A stretch of 64,000 nucleotides of DNA from Crambe crambe (taxonomy: Eukaryota > Porifera > Demospongiae > Poecilosclerida > Crambeidae): positions 2,059,488 through 2,123,487 of the forward strand of contig OZ004585.1 in assembly GCA_963924555.1 (NCBI GenBank). The letters run 5' to 3'. Numbering within the stretch: position 1 is the stretch's first letter; each line of letters opens with the position of its first letter. The notes beneath the pieces were generated by a model. That model made no database searches, was not told the DNA's origin, and worked only from the letters and a program-made list of their open reading frames with translations. Positions 33,517-43,397 of the stretch are shown here, one piece after another. The position numbers and the translations under genes were made by a program.

Positions 33517-34523
33517 TAGCTTTTATTGTTATTATTGTTATTGTATCCTGCAGTTGTGTGAGAATGCATTCACAGGGAGTTATTTGCCCCTTTATAAGCA
33601 AACATCATTTCATCCCCCAATCTGATTTTATGCATGGAGCTAATTCATCCTAGGCACGAATGACTCCTGAAAAATTTATATCCATGGAATTCATCCTAGG
33701 TACAAATGACTCCCTGAACCAAGATAAATGGACTCCACATGCATGTGGTTGGAGCCAAACTATAGGAGAGTCATCCTAGGCATGAACAACTCACAATGAA
33801 GTGGACCTGTAGCCATGGAAGGGGAGTTGCACCAATGACTCCCTGAATTGAGATAGTTGGACTACATGGTTGGAGTCACAATAGCCATGGAAAGGGAGTC
33901 ATTTCATCCTAGAGGCATGCACCAATGACTTCAGGAATCATTGGTTCCTAGGATGAAGTGACTCCCCTTCCATTCAGGGAATCATTGATTGAATGGTGCA
34001 GCCATGGAAGGGGAGTCATTTCATCCTAGGTACCAATGACTCCATGAATTGAGATAACTGGACAGTCACGATAGCCATGGAAGGGGAGTCGACATATCAA
34101 GGAATTATACCATAGTTGCTTGTGAAATTGAGTGAATGGAATGTTTTGTGCCTATATAGGAAGAAATTACTCCCTGAATCAGACTCCCCAATTGTTGGAG
34201 TCGTTTCATCCTATAGCTAGGCATTAGGCAAGATTTTCAGGGAATCATTGGATAGGGAGTCATTCATGCCTGTAGGACTTATTATGATTTTGCATATGCA
34301 GCAATGTAATGAATTGGGACTGGTGAGTCTTTTTCCAGGGGCAGACAAGTCAGAAATGACTGGGGAATCACTCAGACCTAGGCGTGAGTGACCGGGAGTC
34401 ATCCACGCCTAGTCAAGAGTGCTCGGGAGTCATTCTTTCCAGGGGGGAATCGTTATAGACTAGTCAGAAATGACCGGGGAGTCATTCAGACCTAGGCGTG
34501 AGTGACCGGGAGTCATCCACGCC

Positions 34524-35500
34524 ATAGATATAATAGACTACGTAACCAGGATTGGAAACAGCTCACGTGCGCCCATTAGGGCTAATACAAATCCTCGCGG
34601 CACATCCGGGTTGCTACGCAATACTCGGATTTGGAAGAGGTAGATGTCTTTGTGAGCGAGTTTCGGTAAGCAAAAAAGTTTTGAACGCATTTTATAGTTA
34701 TATATGATGGAAATTAGTAGATCAACTCGGAAATTATAACCGCAATAGTGTCCATTATGTACCAAAAAAGATTTGTGCAGCTTTCACTCTTCTGTTGCAG
34801 TAATATTCTTCTATAAAGCAGAAACTATAAAGTTTACATGTACACACATGATATGGCATGGATTATTTTCATCAATAGCAATATCTGTATAAAATATAAG
34901 CCATCAACGATATTTAGAGGCATGAACTTTATCAGGCTTTCAAGTGTTTTTGATAAGCTTTATGATGAAGCTGTAACTGCAAACTCACAGCTAAAGCATG
35001 ATCATATAACATGATGAACACTTTCTTCTCATAGTTTGCTATTAGAATGGAGTTTTTGTGCTCCAAACATCAACATTGTAGTTTATACCTATAGCTATGT
35101 AGCTAGGTTAATAAGGTCTTTCCACTTTTCGTAGATTTCTTGAATGGAAGAAAGTACCCCACATCTTCTCTCTCTCCTTTTGCTTCACTTTACCACTGCC
35201 CGATATTAATCTACTAGGATCATCTGGAAAAAATATATATTAACAAGCTTAACATGCAGGAGAAACTACATTAGCTACTTATTCCATACCTGTAGTTGAA
35301 GCTGATGCACTTTTTCAGCAGACTCAGAGTTTGTACTAGCCCCACTAGCATCTGGAAGCATTGCACTAACTTCCATTTTATGCATGTGTATCATTGTAAT
35401 TGCCTAGCAATACGCACGCGCGTTTTGACGCATGCGCAGAGGCGAAACCCGGATGGTCCGCGCGTGAGCGGTGTTTCCAATCCTGGTTACGTAGTCTATG
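34524..35500. mobile_element. Nested 977-bp TIR element with 8-bp target duplication
   Basis: TAGACTACGTAACCAGGATT near 34534 and its inverse AATCCTGGTTACGTAGTCTA (ending 35498) form TIRs of about 28 bp. TCCACGCC is present at 34516-34523 and 35501-35508, and the host repeat elsewhere reads GAGTCATCCACGCCTAGTCA without interruption (near 42620), which is an empty site. An 8-bp duplication fits hAT or P-like elements. No transposase frame was found inside. Confidence 0.82.
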
Positions 35501-35648
35501 TCCACGCCTAGTCAAGAGTGAACTGGGGAGTCATTTTTTCCAGGGGGGGGGGGAGTCATTATAGTCAGAAATGACCGGGGGAGTCATCCGTCACCGGGGG
35601 GGAGTCACCGCTGACTATGACAACGGACCGGAACGGTTCCGGGACCCT

Positions 35649-36600
35649 ATTTCACGGAACGGAACTTTCACTGCGCATGCGTATATGCAGCGCAGCAGGC
35701 CACGTTCGTCCACATCACAGATCTTTCAATTGGACATTAACATAGGAGGTCACTTAGGTAGAATAAAGCCATTATGAACTGCTAAATAAGGCTCACAAAT
35801 GAAACATCTCCTCTCTGCTGAAGCTCACAACAAATCTGGAAGTTTTTTTTAGACAAAAAGAATCGCATTGACAAAAGGTAGATATGCATGTCTCTCTTTA
35901 GTTTAAATTGGTGCTACTTTTTTCCCTGAGGACCAGACCTACATAAAGAAACACAAAATATTCCATCTTTAGTACATCTTTAAGGACACATGTTAAAAAT
36001 CTGCAATGGAGAGAAAACAACTTACAGGTAGTAGTTAACCAGTGTTTGACTCACCAACAGATACTTGCTTGATACAGTTCATAGGTGATGGAACAGGTAA
36101 GGCCAGTCAGGCCCAGGCCTGACCAATATTTTGGGAAAAAAATTATTAGCTAAGTGGATATCAATCAATAACAAAATAAAGGTTGCATGCATGTATCACC
36201 CTGATGAAGGCTAGAGTATTCTGGTCGAAACATTGGTGATTTGTTTCATAAGCTAATTTTATGAGAGCTAATTCTATTGAATAACAAAATATTTTGGGAT
36301 TAATTATTATATGGCTATCAATCAATAACGTAAAAAAAAGTATTGTATACGTATGATGCTCGAGTATAGCAAACTGTAGAACCTCGGTGGTCTGGGGGAT
36401 TATGTTTCAATTTCGGGCTTGACCAATCGAATTTTGCTTCTAACACCACTGCAGTTGGCCTGATATAGTACCCCCGTCCTATTATCTGTCATCAATACCT
36501 GTGGCCATTATATTGAAATCAAGGCTTATAGTTGCTGTAAGTCCAACTGGCCAGCAACACATGATTAAACGGTAAAATTAAAGTGTGTAGCTACTGCACA
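35649..36600. other. No supported gene
   Basis: Includes CACGGAACGGAACTTTC immediately beyond the Ulp1 element, which resembles in direct orientation the TACGGAACGGAATGG phrase at its left end. From about 36505 the family 5' flank (AAGGCTTATAGTTGCTGTAA) resumes. Confidence 0.4.
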
Positions 36601-36606
36601 CTAAGT

Positions 36607-36740
36607 TGTCCTGATACACACACACAAAAATAAACAGTGTGTGCATTGGGACAAAATGATGTGCAATAAACATTTTCATTTTTAGAGTGTAGAGAATCAT
36701 TAGTTAAGTGAGAACACGAAGAGAAATCTGCAATCATCAT
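36607..36740 (+). promoter_or_regulatory. Conserved dyad and AACACGAAGAGAA box
   Basis: TGTCCTGATACACACA (36607-36622), TGTGTGCATTGGGACA (36638-36653) and GAGAACACGAAGAGAAATCT (36709-36728) upstream of the 36759 start. Confidence 0.5.
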
Positions 36741-36758
36741 TACTTATAGCTAGCTCTC

Positions 36759-38546
36759 ATGTACATGGCTATATTATTGTTACTTGTTTATATGGTTGCT
36801 GTTGCTTGCACAGAAGACTACAGTCAACGTTCTGATAAATCAGAATTGAATATTCAACAAAATGTTTACCGGGATGGCTGCTTTCCCAATGACTCTGGAA
36901 TGGAGTGTCCTCCAGGACTTTTTTGTAACAACAGGACATGTAAGTATGCTCACTATCATTATCCTTATGACAGCATCAAGTGTGATGAAGAAAAGGGCAC
37001 TTCTGCTCTCTTGGATTGCTATTGTGCCACATTTGATGACAGCAAGAATGTAACGCAAGTTGGTGCATGCATGTACAACTGTAATAAGAATAAGAATGGT
37101 GTTGATAATGTGTATGACTCTCTTACACGAAATGACTCGATGATAACATGCTCGTCATTCAACAGAGCTGGAGCACTATGTGGAAGATGCCTGCCTGAAT
37201 TCTATCCCTTGGCATACTCGTTTAACTTGACTTGTATCAAATGTCCACATGTTGGCTGGAACTGGGGTAGGTATATCATGGCAGCTTATCTTCCACTAAC
37301 ACTATTCTGTTTCTTCGTCTTATTCTTCCAAATCAATGTTGTTTCTAGTCACTTACATCCAGTCATCTGGTGCAGTCAGACTCTCTCCATACCAGCTTTC
37401 TTTCGATTTCTGTTCTTACATAATGGCTTGCAAAAACACTCTCTGATGATCGTAAAGATGATATTGTCACTTTATGGAGTATGGAACTTTGATTTCTTTA
37501 GGATATTTTACTCTGATATTTGTCTTGGAATAGGTATTCTCCCCACTCTAGCTTTGGACTATGTTATTGCTGTGTACCCTCTCTTCCTCATGGCTATCAC
37601 CTACTTACTCGTAAACCTATATGACAAGAACTATAGAGTCATTGTTATCATGTGGAAGCCATTTCGAGCAGTATTTTCCCTTTTCAAGAAAAACTTTGAT
37701 GTCCGAACGTCCATGATTGACTCATGCGTTACTTTCTTTCATTTATCCAGTATCAAATTTCTCATTGTGACATTTGACTTACTTGTCCCAACACCAGTAT
37801 ATGAACTCCACCAGGATGGCTACAACTACACTTTTGGACTGTACTATTCAGGGGACATTGAATATTTCGGCAAAGAACATCTCCCCTATGCTATCTCGGC
37901 CATAATTGTGTCAATAGTCTTTGTTATCTTACCACTCACTGTTCTTGCTCTCTATCCTTTTGCTTTCTTCCAGAAGTTCCTGAATTGCATTCCTGTTCGC
38001 AGGTATGTCTTGCACACCTTTATGGACTCTTTTCAAGGAGTTTATAAAGATGGCACAGAACCAGGTACTAGAGATTGTCGATGGTTTGCAGCTGTCTTCT
38101 TCTTGGTACGAATTATTTTTTTTGTGGCTTATGCTTTTGCTCACAATATCATCTTCTTCTATCTTGCTGCTGTAATTCTCTTACTTCTAGTTTTACTGAT
38201 AATTAACGTGCAACCTTTCAAAGCTCCAGTTGCTCATTATTCAAAGATCAATGCCACTTTTTTCTCACTCCTTATCTTTATGTGCATCGTTGTATGTGGC
38301 TGTGATGTAGCAGGTATCAAAGTACACCAATTTCTTCGGGTTTGCTACGTACTCTTAATTTTTGCTGTTATCATTCCTCTCCTCTACACATTGCTAATGA
38401 TTCTCCACTGGATCTACTTACATAGTGGATTACGGTCGTGGCTTGCTAGATTCAGGAGAAGAGGCTACGACTTGATAAATGGAAATGGAGAAGAATTATG
38501 TGACTCAATGGCTCATGTACGTACGTCATCTTCATTCAAGTGGTAA
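36759..38546 (+). CDS. Cys-rich ectodomain polytopic membrane protein (family copy F, second subgroup)
   Basis: Intact, 595 residues. The ectodomain N-terminal part (NIQQNVYRDGCFPNDSGMEC) matches copies A and G, while the membrane region (FFQINVVSSHLHP, SIPAFFRFLFLHNGLQ) and tail (GYDLINGNG...RTSSSFKW) match copy E. It therefore looks like a mosaic of the two subgroups. CKCAHYH reads CKYAHYH, losing one framework cysteine. RWHILHTF reads RRYVLHTF. AATAAA is at 38557-38562. Confidence 0.93.
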   Translation: MYMAILLLLVYMVAVACTEDYSQRSDKSELNIQQNVYRDGCFPNDSGMECPPGLFCNNRTCKYAHYHYPYDSIKCDEEKGTSALLDCYCATFDDSKNVTQVGACMYNCNKNKNGVDNVYDSLTRNDSMITCSSFNRAGALCGRCLPEFYPLAYSFNLTCIKCPHVGWNWGRYIMAAYLPLTLFCFFVLFFQINVVSSHLHPVIWCSQTLSIPAFFRFLFLHNGLQKHSLMIVKMILSLYGVWNFDFFRIFYSDICLGIGILPTLALDYVIAVYPLFLMAITYLLVNLYDKNYRVIVIMWKPFRAVFSLFKKNFDVRTSMIDSCVTFFHLSSIKFLIVTFDLLVPTPVYELHQDGYNYTFGLYYSGDIEYFGKEHLPYAISAIIVSIVFVILPLTVLALYPFAFFQKFLNCIPVRRYVLHTFMDSFQGVYKDGTEPGTRDCRWFAAVFFLVRIIFFVAYAFAHNIIFFYLAAVILLLLVLLIINVQPFKAPVAHYSKINATFFSLLIFMCIVVCGCDVAGIKVHQFLRVCYVLLIFAVIIPLLYTLLMILHWIYLHSGLRSWLARFRRRGYDLINGNGEELCDSMAHVRTSSSFKW

Positions 38547-39495
38547 TCAGGCCCACAATAAATTGATTGAAGTGCAGTGTATAAGACATTCTTCAGCAGA
38601 TAATTGCTCCTTGTTATATTAGCTTGTTTAAAGAACATTCTTCCTATAATATCATGTGCATTGGTAAGGAACTAAAATTCATTCGTAGAGCAGTATGAGG
38701 ACTGACTTAGGTAATTACTGCGTAGTATTCTGTGATAGGGGGGTGGGGGGAGGGGAAGGTCCCAGATCTCTGAGTTCTGTGGGCTAGTAATGAGGGGGGA
38801 ATAATTATTCTCTGAGTCCTGTGGGCTATTAGTATCGATTGGGCCACCCTATAATCTATCTCAGCATATGTGAAGCCTAGCTGCTTGCAGTGACCATGGA
38901 CCTAGCTATGATATGGAACAGGAAAAAGTGGCCTTAATGCCTTAGTGCAGGTGTGGTCTCATTTGGGAGGTTGTAATAGCTGGAATACGTGTACAACTGT
39001 TTGGAACGGATAACAAAAATTATGTACCTTTTGAAGATATAGCAAATAGTAACTGAATCATGTGCTATCACAACACAAAGAGACCATTTGATATGTATTC
39101 AAGTGGGAAATTATGTTTAACGAAATGCATCTTGTATAGCTATGCATGTTGACTATTTCTAGAAAGTAAACTTTATAGACTTATCTTTATGTTATGATAT
39201 CACATTAGCTAGCTATTCACGAAATTTAATCATCTCTTGATTACAATTGCCTATAGATCCTCTAGGGGGGGGGGGCAGTGTATACACTAGACTATTGTCC
39301 CTATATACACTACAAGCAGTTTAACAGTTTGAAAAGAAGGATTATCATTCACTTATCACAATCAGCTACAGTCTACCTGTCATGCACAGATAAAGAGTCA
39401 AGAGTTGTTCTGCTGTATATCAAATGGTCATTAGACATCTCTTCGTGTTATGATAGCACATAGCTAATTCATATCTAGATCTCCAAAAGTTTGTC
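38547..39495. other. 3' flank of second-subgroup unit, second copy
   Basis: Close copy of 31061-31962 with small indels, including the G-run near 39266. No gene is seen. Confidence 0.6.
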
Positions 39496-39502
39496 CTAGC
39501 TG

Positions 39503-39562
39503 TTATTACAAAAGAGTCCTGGAGGACACTCCATTCCAGAGTCATTGGGAAAGAAATCGGAT
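39503..39562 (-). pseudogene. Small inverted family-gene fragment
   Basis: Read on the minus strand, this encodes FFPNDSGMECPPGLFCNN, the start of the cysteine-rich ectodomain. It is the only family fragment in reverse orientation that is not inside a larger copy. It is too short to be functional. Confidence 0.8.
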
Positions 39563-40048
39563 TGGTAGGAAATTGTCAACATCATTGAATAATATGTCAT
39601 AACATATAACAGGATCTTGAAATTGTACCTTATTTCTCGAATCCATGTTACAGCAGTTGTTTTAACCTTCCTGGCCCCAGCAGGTGGGCACTGTAAGCAG
39701 GTTTCATGTATGTTTATATTGCCATTATGATGGATGACATTGTCACAATGAAACACTGCAACCATTTTTATGGATGACAAAGGAAATAATATAGCCGCAT
39801 GTTTTGAAAACTAATGCATTCAGTTTTTATTGTTTTTCCTCGAAGATATTTAGCTAGCTATACCATAACTGCAAGTAGAAGTGCTGTACTAAAACAATAA
39901 TTGACAAAAAGATATTGATTTAAGTTCTTAAAAAAATTAATTAATATAGCCAACACTAGCTAAGCACTGCTATAAAACCACAACAAAAAATCTGTGATTA
40001 GCTAGCCATCATTGCATGCTCATCACTATCAATAATTAGCTAGCTATC

Positions 40049-40509
40049 ATGTACATTACTTGGTTATGCTGCTGCTATAGCATGCACAGAAGACAACAGT
40101 CAAAAAATTATTCTGAATTGAATATTGTTTATGGTGATGGTTTTTTGTATGATAATTCTGGAATGGAGTGTCCTCCAGGACTCTTTTATAACTGCAACAG
40201 GACATGTAAGTGTGCTCACTATCCTTATCCTGATGACATCATCAAGTGTGATGAAGAAAAGGGTACTTTTGCTCTCTTGGATTGCTACTGTGCCACATTT
40301 GATGACAGCAAGAATGTAACGCAAGTTGGTGTATGCATGTAAAACTGTGATAAGAATAAGAATGGTGTTGATAATGTACATGTATGACTCCCTTACACGA
40401 AATGACACAATGATAACATGTTCATCACTCAACATAGCTGGAGCACTATGTGGAAGATGTCTGCCTGAACACTATCCCTAGGCATACTCTTTTAACTTGA
40501 TAAATGTCC
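40049..40509 (+). pseudogene. Truncated family copy ended by transposon
   Basis: The frame from ATG is open for about 97 codons (shortened signal peptide, ECPPGLFYNCNRTCKCAHY with an altered cysteine spacing, CDEEKG, CYCATFDD), then a TAA replaces the tyrosine codon after VGVCM. Remnants continue to TTAACTTG, and the copy is cut at AAATGTCC where the element at 40510 starts. Confidence 0.88.
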
Positions 40510-40790
40510 AGGGCCTCACTATTCTACGGAACGGAACGGAACGGTGTCAAAGTCATGGATGACTCCCCCCGGAAAATGACTCTCCCAGTCATTCCTGCCT
40601 AAGGATTAAATGACTCCCCCCTTGTGAAAATGACTCCCCACACGGTCATTCCTGCCTTAGCGCCTAATCACAATAAATCATGTAGCTAGCTAATTTATCT
40701 CAGGAAGAAGTTGATGCTGAAGATGATGATGAACCTGTGGGATATACAAAATTTTATGTGTATATAGCTGGCTAGCAACAAAATGGTGTC

Positions 40791-40976
40791 ATGGATTTAC
40801 TGCTCCTGTCAGATCCTGCATATTGTGACTGCCTGCATGATGCCAGAGGTATGGTGAAATGTGAAGATTGCTTGAACTGGTTTCACCTTAACTGTGCATA
40901 TTTTATTATGACTGTCCCTTGTGCAAGCACTATATTGATGCATCTTTTAATGCATGCATATTCTGGTAGTCAATGA
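40791..40976 (+). pseudogene. PHD-finger fragment (duplicate of 32340)
   Basis: Encodes YCDCLHDARGMVKCEDCLNW followed by FHLNC. The acidic exon-like piece before it (EEVDAEDDDEP near 40705, after a CTCAG acceptor) resembles the one before the Ulp1 exon (EEVDAENDET near 41529), so the module is internally duplicated and this copy has lost its Ulp1 part. Confidence 0.6.
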
Positions 40977-40984
40977 CATTTGCT

Positions 40985-41460
40985 CCTATATAGGAGGGAG
41001 TCATTCCTAGGACGAAATGACTCCCATTCCATGGCTATAGATTTTTCAGGGATAGGGAGTCATTCATGCCAAGGATAAAATTGATTTCCTTCCATGGCTA
41101 TAGATTTTTCAGGGAGTCATTCATGCCTAGGATGAAATGATTCCCTTCCATGGGTATTGATCTTTCAGGGAGTCATTTATGCCTATGACGAAATGACTAC
41201 CTTCCATGGCTATAGTTTTTTTCAGGCAGTCATTCATGCCTAGGATGAAATGACTAATGACTCTTCAATTTAGGGAGTCTTTCATGCTGAGGATGAAATG
41301 ACTCCCTTCCATGGCTATATTTTTTTTCAGGGAGTCATTCATAGGATGAAATGATTCCCCTTCTATTTAGGGAGTCATTCATGCTGAGGATGACCCTTCC
41401 ATGGCTATTGATTTTCAGGGAGTCATAATTCTCTTCCATGGCTATAGATTTTTAGGGAGA
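40985..41460. repeat. Minisatellite, about 57-bp unit, forward orientation
   Basis: Repeats of GGGAGTCATTCATGCC, TAGGATGAAATGACTCCC and TTCCATGGCTATAGATTTTT. The matching array in copy 1 is at 32540-33100. Units in reverse orientation lie on the other side of the Ulp1 exon. Confidence 0.85.
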
Positions 41461-41610
41461 TTTTTATACGTAGGTACATAAATGTACATGCATAAGTAGC
41501 TATTATAGCTATAATTTATTTTTCTCAGGAAGAAGTGGATGCTGAAAATGATGAAACAGTGGAATACAGGAATATGCTATACATTATATATATATGTTCC
41601 TCCTGTGCAG

Positions 41611-41958
41611 CAACAAATTGGTATCGTGGATTGTGGAGTTTTTGCAATAGCTTTTGCTGTCCATGCAGCACTAGGAGAAAATGTGGGAGAGATTGAATTC
41701 CAGCAGGAAGAAATGAGGAGCCACATTTCCAAATATTTATGGAAGAAAACTTTTTCACCTTTTCCAAAGTTGGGGGAAAGGGGGCATAGGGATAATTACT
41801 TCCCCTGTCGGATTCTGGAGTTATACGGTGGCTTCCTTATGCCAGAGACGTATGGCAACATGGTTGAATGTGAACATTCTTTTAATTGGTTTCACCAAGA
41901 CTGTGTAGATTATGACAATAGTGAAAAAAATTTGTGCCGTTCATGCAATCAAAGCTAG
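41611..41958 (+). pseudogene. Ulp1-like peptidase C-terminal part fused to PHD finger
   Basis: After a good acceptor (CCTCCTGTGCAG|CAACAAATTGG) the frame reads QQIGIVDCGVFAIAFAVHAA and then MRSHISKYLWKKTFSPFP. This matches the Gln...Asp-Cys-Gly active-site end of C48 Ulp1/SENP-type peptidases (DUB/deSUMOylase fold). A PHD-like end follows (MVECEHSFNWFHQDC...CRSC) to a TAG at 41956-41958. The catalytic His and Asp would be in upstream exons that I cannot find here, so this is a fragment. Ulp1 modules are carried by several eukaryotic transposons, for example MULEs and Zisupton/KDZ types. Confidence 0.65.
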
Positions 41959-42009
41959 CTAGCTTTTATAGTTTTGTATCCTGCAGTTGTGTGAGAATGC
42001 ATTCACAGG

Positions 42010-42460
42010 GAGTTATTTGCCTCTTTATAAGCAAATATCATTTCATCCCCCAATCTGATTTTATGCATGGAGCTAATTCATCCTAGGCACGAATGACTCC
42101 TGAAAAATTTATATCCATGGAATTCATCCTAGGTACAATCATTTCATCCTAGAGGCATGCACCAATGACTTCAGGAGTCATTGGTTCCTAGGATGAAGTG
42201 ACTCCCCTTCCATTCAGGGAATCATTGAATGGTGCAGCCATGGAAGGGGAGTCATTTCATCCTAGGCACCAATGACTCCATGAATTGAGATAACTGGACA
42301 GTCATGATAGCCATGGAAGGGGAGTCGACATATCATGGATTTATACCATAGTTGCTTGTGAATGGAATCTTTTGTGCCTAGGAAGAAATTACTCCCTGAA
42401 TCAGACTCCCCTATATGTGGAGTCATTTCATCCTATAGCTAGGCGTTAGGCAAGATTTTT
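42010..42460. repeat. Minisatellite in reverse orientation
   Basis: GCCATGGAAGGGGAGTCATT and TCATCCTAGGCACC units are the reverse complement of those at 40985-41460. Together they make a large imperfect inverted repeat around the Ulp1-PHD exon. Confidence 0.8.
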
Positions 42461-42559
42461 AGGGAGTCATTGGATAGGGAGTCATTCATGCCTGTAGGAC
42501 TTATTATGATTTTGCATATGCAGCAATGCAATGAATTGGGACTGGTAAGTCTTTTTCCA

Positions 42560-43110
42560 GGGGCAGACAAGTCAGAAATGACTGGGGAGTCACTCAGACC
42601 TAGGCGTGAGTGACCGGGGGTCATCCACGCCTAGTCAAGAGTGCTCGGAACTGGGGAGTCATTTTTTCCAGGGGGGAGTCATCATAGACTATAGTCAGAA
42701 ATGACTGGGGAGTCACTCAGACCTAGGCGTGAGTGACCGGGAGTCATCCACGCCTAGTCAAGAGTGCTCGGAACTGGGGAGTCATTTTTCCAGGGGGGAG
42801 TCATTATAGACTAGTCAGAAATGACTGGGGAGTCACTCAGACCTATGTGTTAGCATCCATGCCTAGTCAAGAGTGCTCTGAACTGGGGAGTCATTTTTTC
42901 CAAGGGGGGAGTCATTATAGACTAGTCAGAAATGATCGGGGAGTCACTCAGACCTAGGTGTGAGTGACTGGGAGTCATCCACGCCTAGTCAAGAGTGCTT
43001 GGAACTGGGGAGTCATTATAGACTAGTCAGAAATGATCGGGGAGTCACTCAGACCTAGTACCTAGGCGTGAGTGACCGGGAGTCATCCATGCTGGGGAGT
43101 CACCACTGAC
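42560..43110. repeat. Tandem repeat of 100-126-bp units, about five copies
   Basis: Unit marked by GGGGAGTCACTCAGACCTA, GTCATCCACGCCTAGTCAAG and GGGGAGTCATTATAGACTAG, starting near 42583, 42709, 42824, 42938 and 43041. Diverged units are present in copy 1 at about 34360-34520 and 35508-35600. Confidence 0.85.
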
Positions 43111-43397
43111 TATGATAACGGAACCGGGACCCTACAGGGTTTTGCGCGATCTTTGCACATTGAATTCCAAAAGCGACACGTGCATGCTCAAAATTGCTTA
43201 GCAACTGGCATGCAATATCCACGAAAGTTTGCCTATTACTTCATTTACCTGGCTAATTGTTGTAGAAGGAAGAACTTGTGTGAAGTCACACTGGATGATA
43301 ATGGAAGTTGGGCTCTACCAGCTCGGGGTACGGGTACCAATGGGCCCTATATAGTCTGGCGTAGCCGACCCTTTACCTCCTTTTTCTCGGGGCCGGG

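Larger units (their letters stand above)
32078..35648. mobile_element. Ulp1-PHD carrying TIR element, copy 1
   Basis: The left end has AACGGTGTCAAAGTCATGGA leading into GATGACTCCCC. The right end, read inverted, has AGGGTCCCGGAACCG and CCGTTGTCATAGTCAGCGGT leading into GACTCCCCC, so the ends are imperfect inverted repeats. Inside, minisatellites of GGATGAAATGACTCCC type (32540-33100) and their reverse complement GGGAGTCATTTCATCC (33560-34200) flank the Ulp1-PHD remnant. A second element is nested at 34524-35500. No target duplication was found. The left flank is the same as for the copy at 40510, so the two loci share an ancestral insertion. Confidence 0.72.
40510..43133. mobile_element. Ulp1-PHD carrying TIR element, copy 2
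   Basis: The left end AGGGCCTCACTATTC then AACGGTGTCAAAGTCATGGA pairs imperfectly with the right end (inverted: AGGGTCCCGGTTCCG then TTATCATAGTCAGTGGTGAC). It is closely related to copy 1 but lacks the nested element. The internal order is PHD fragment, forward minisatellite, Ulp1-PHD exon, reverse minisatellite, then a 100-126-bp tandem repeat to the right end. It carries no recognisable transposase, so it is probably non-autonomous or a transduced gene fragment. Confidence 0.72.
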
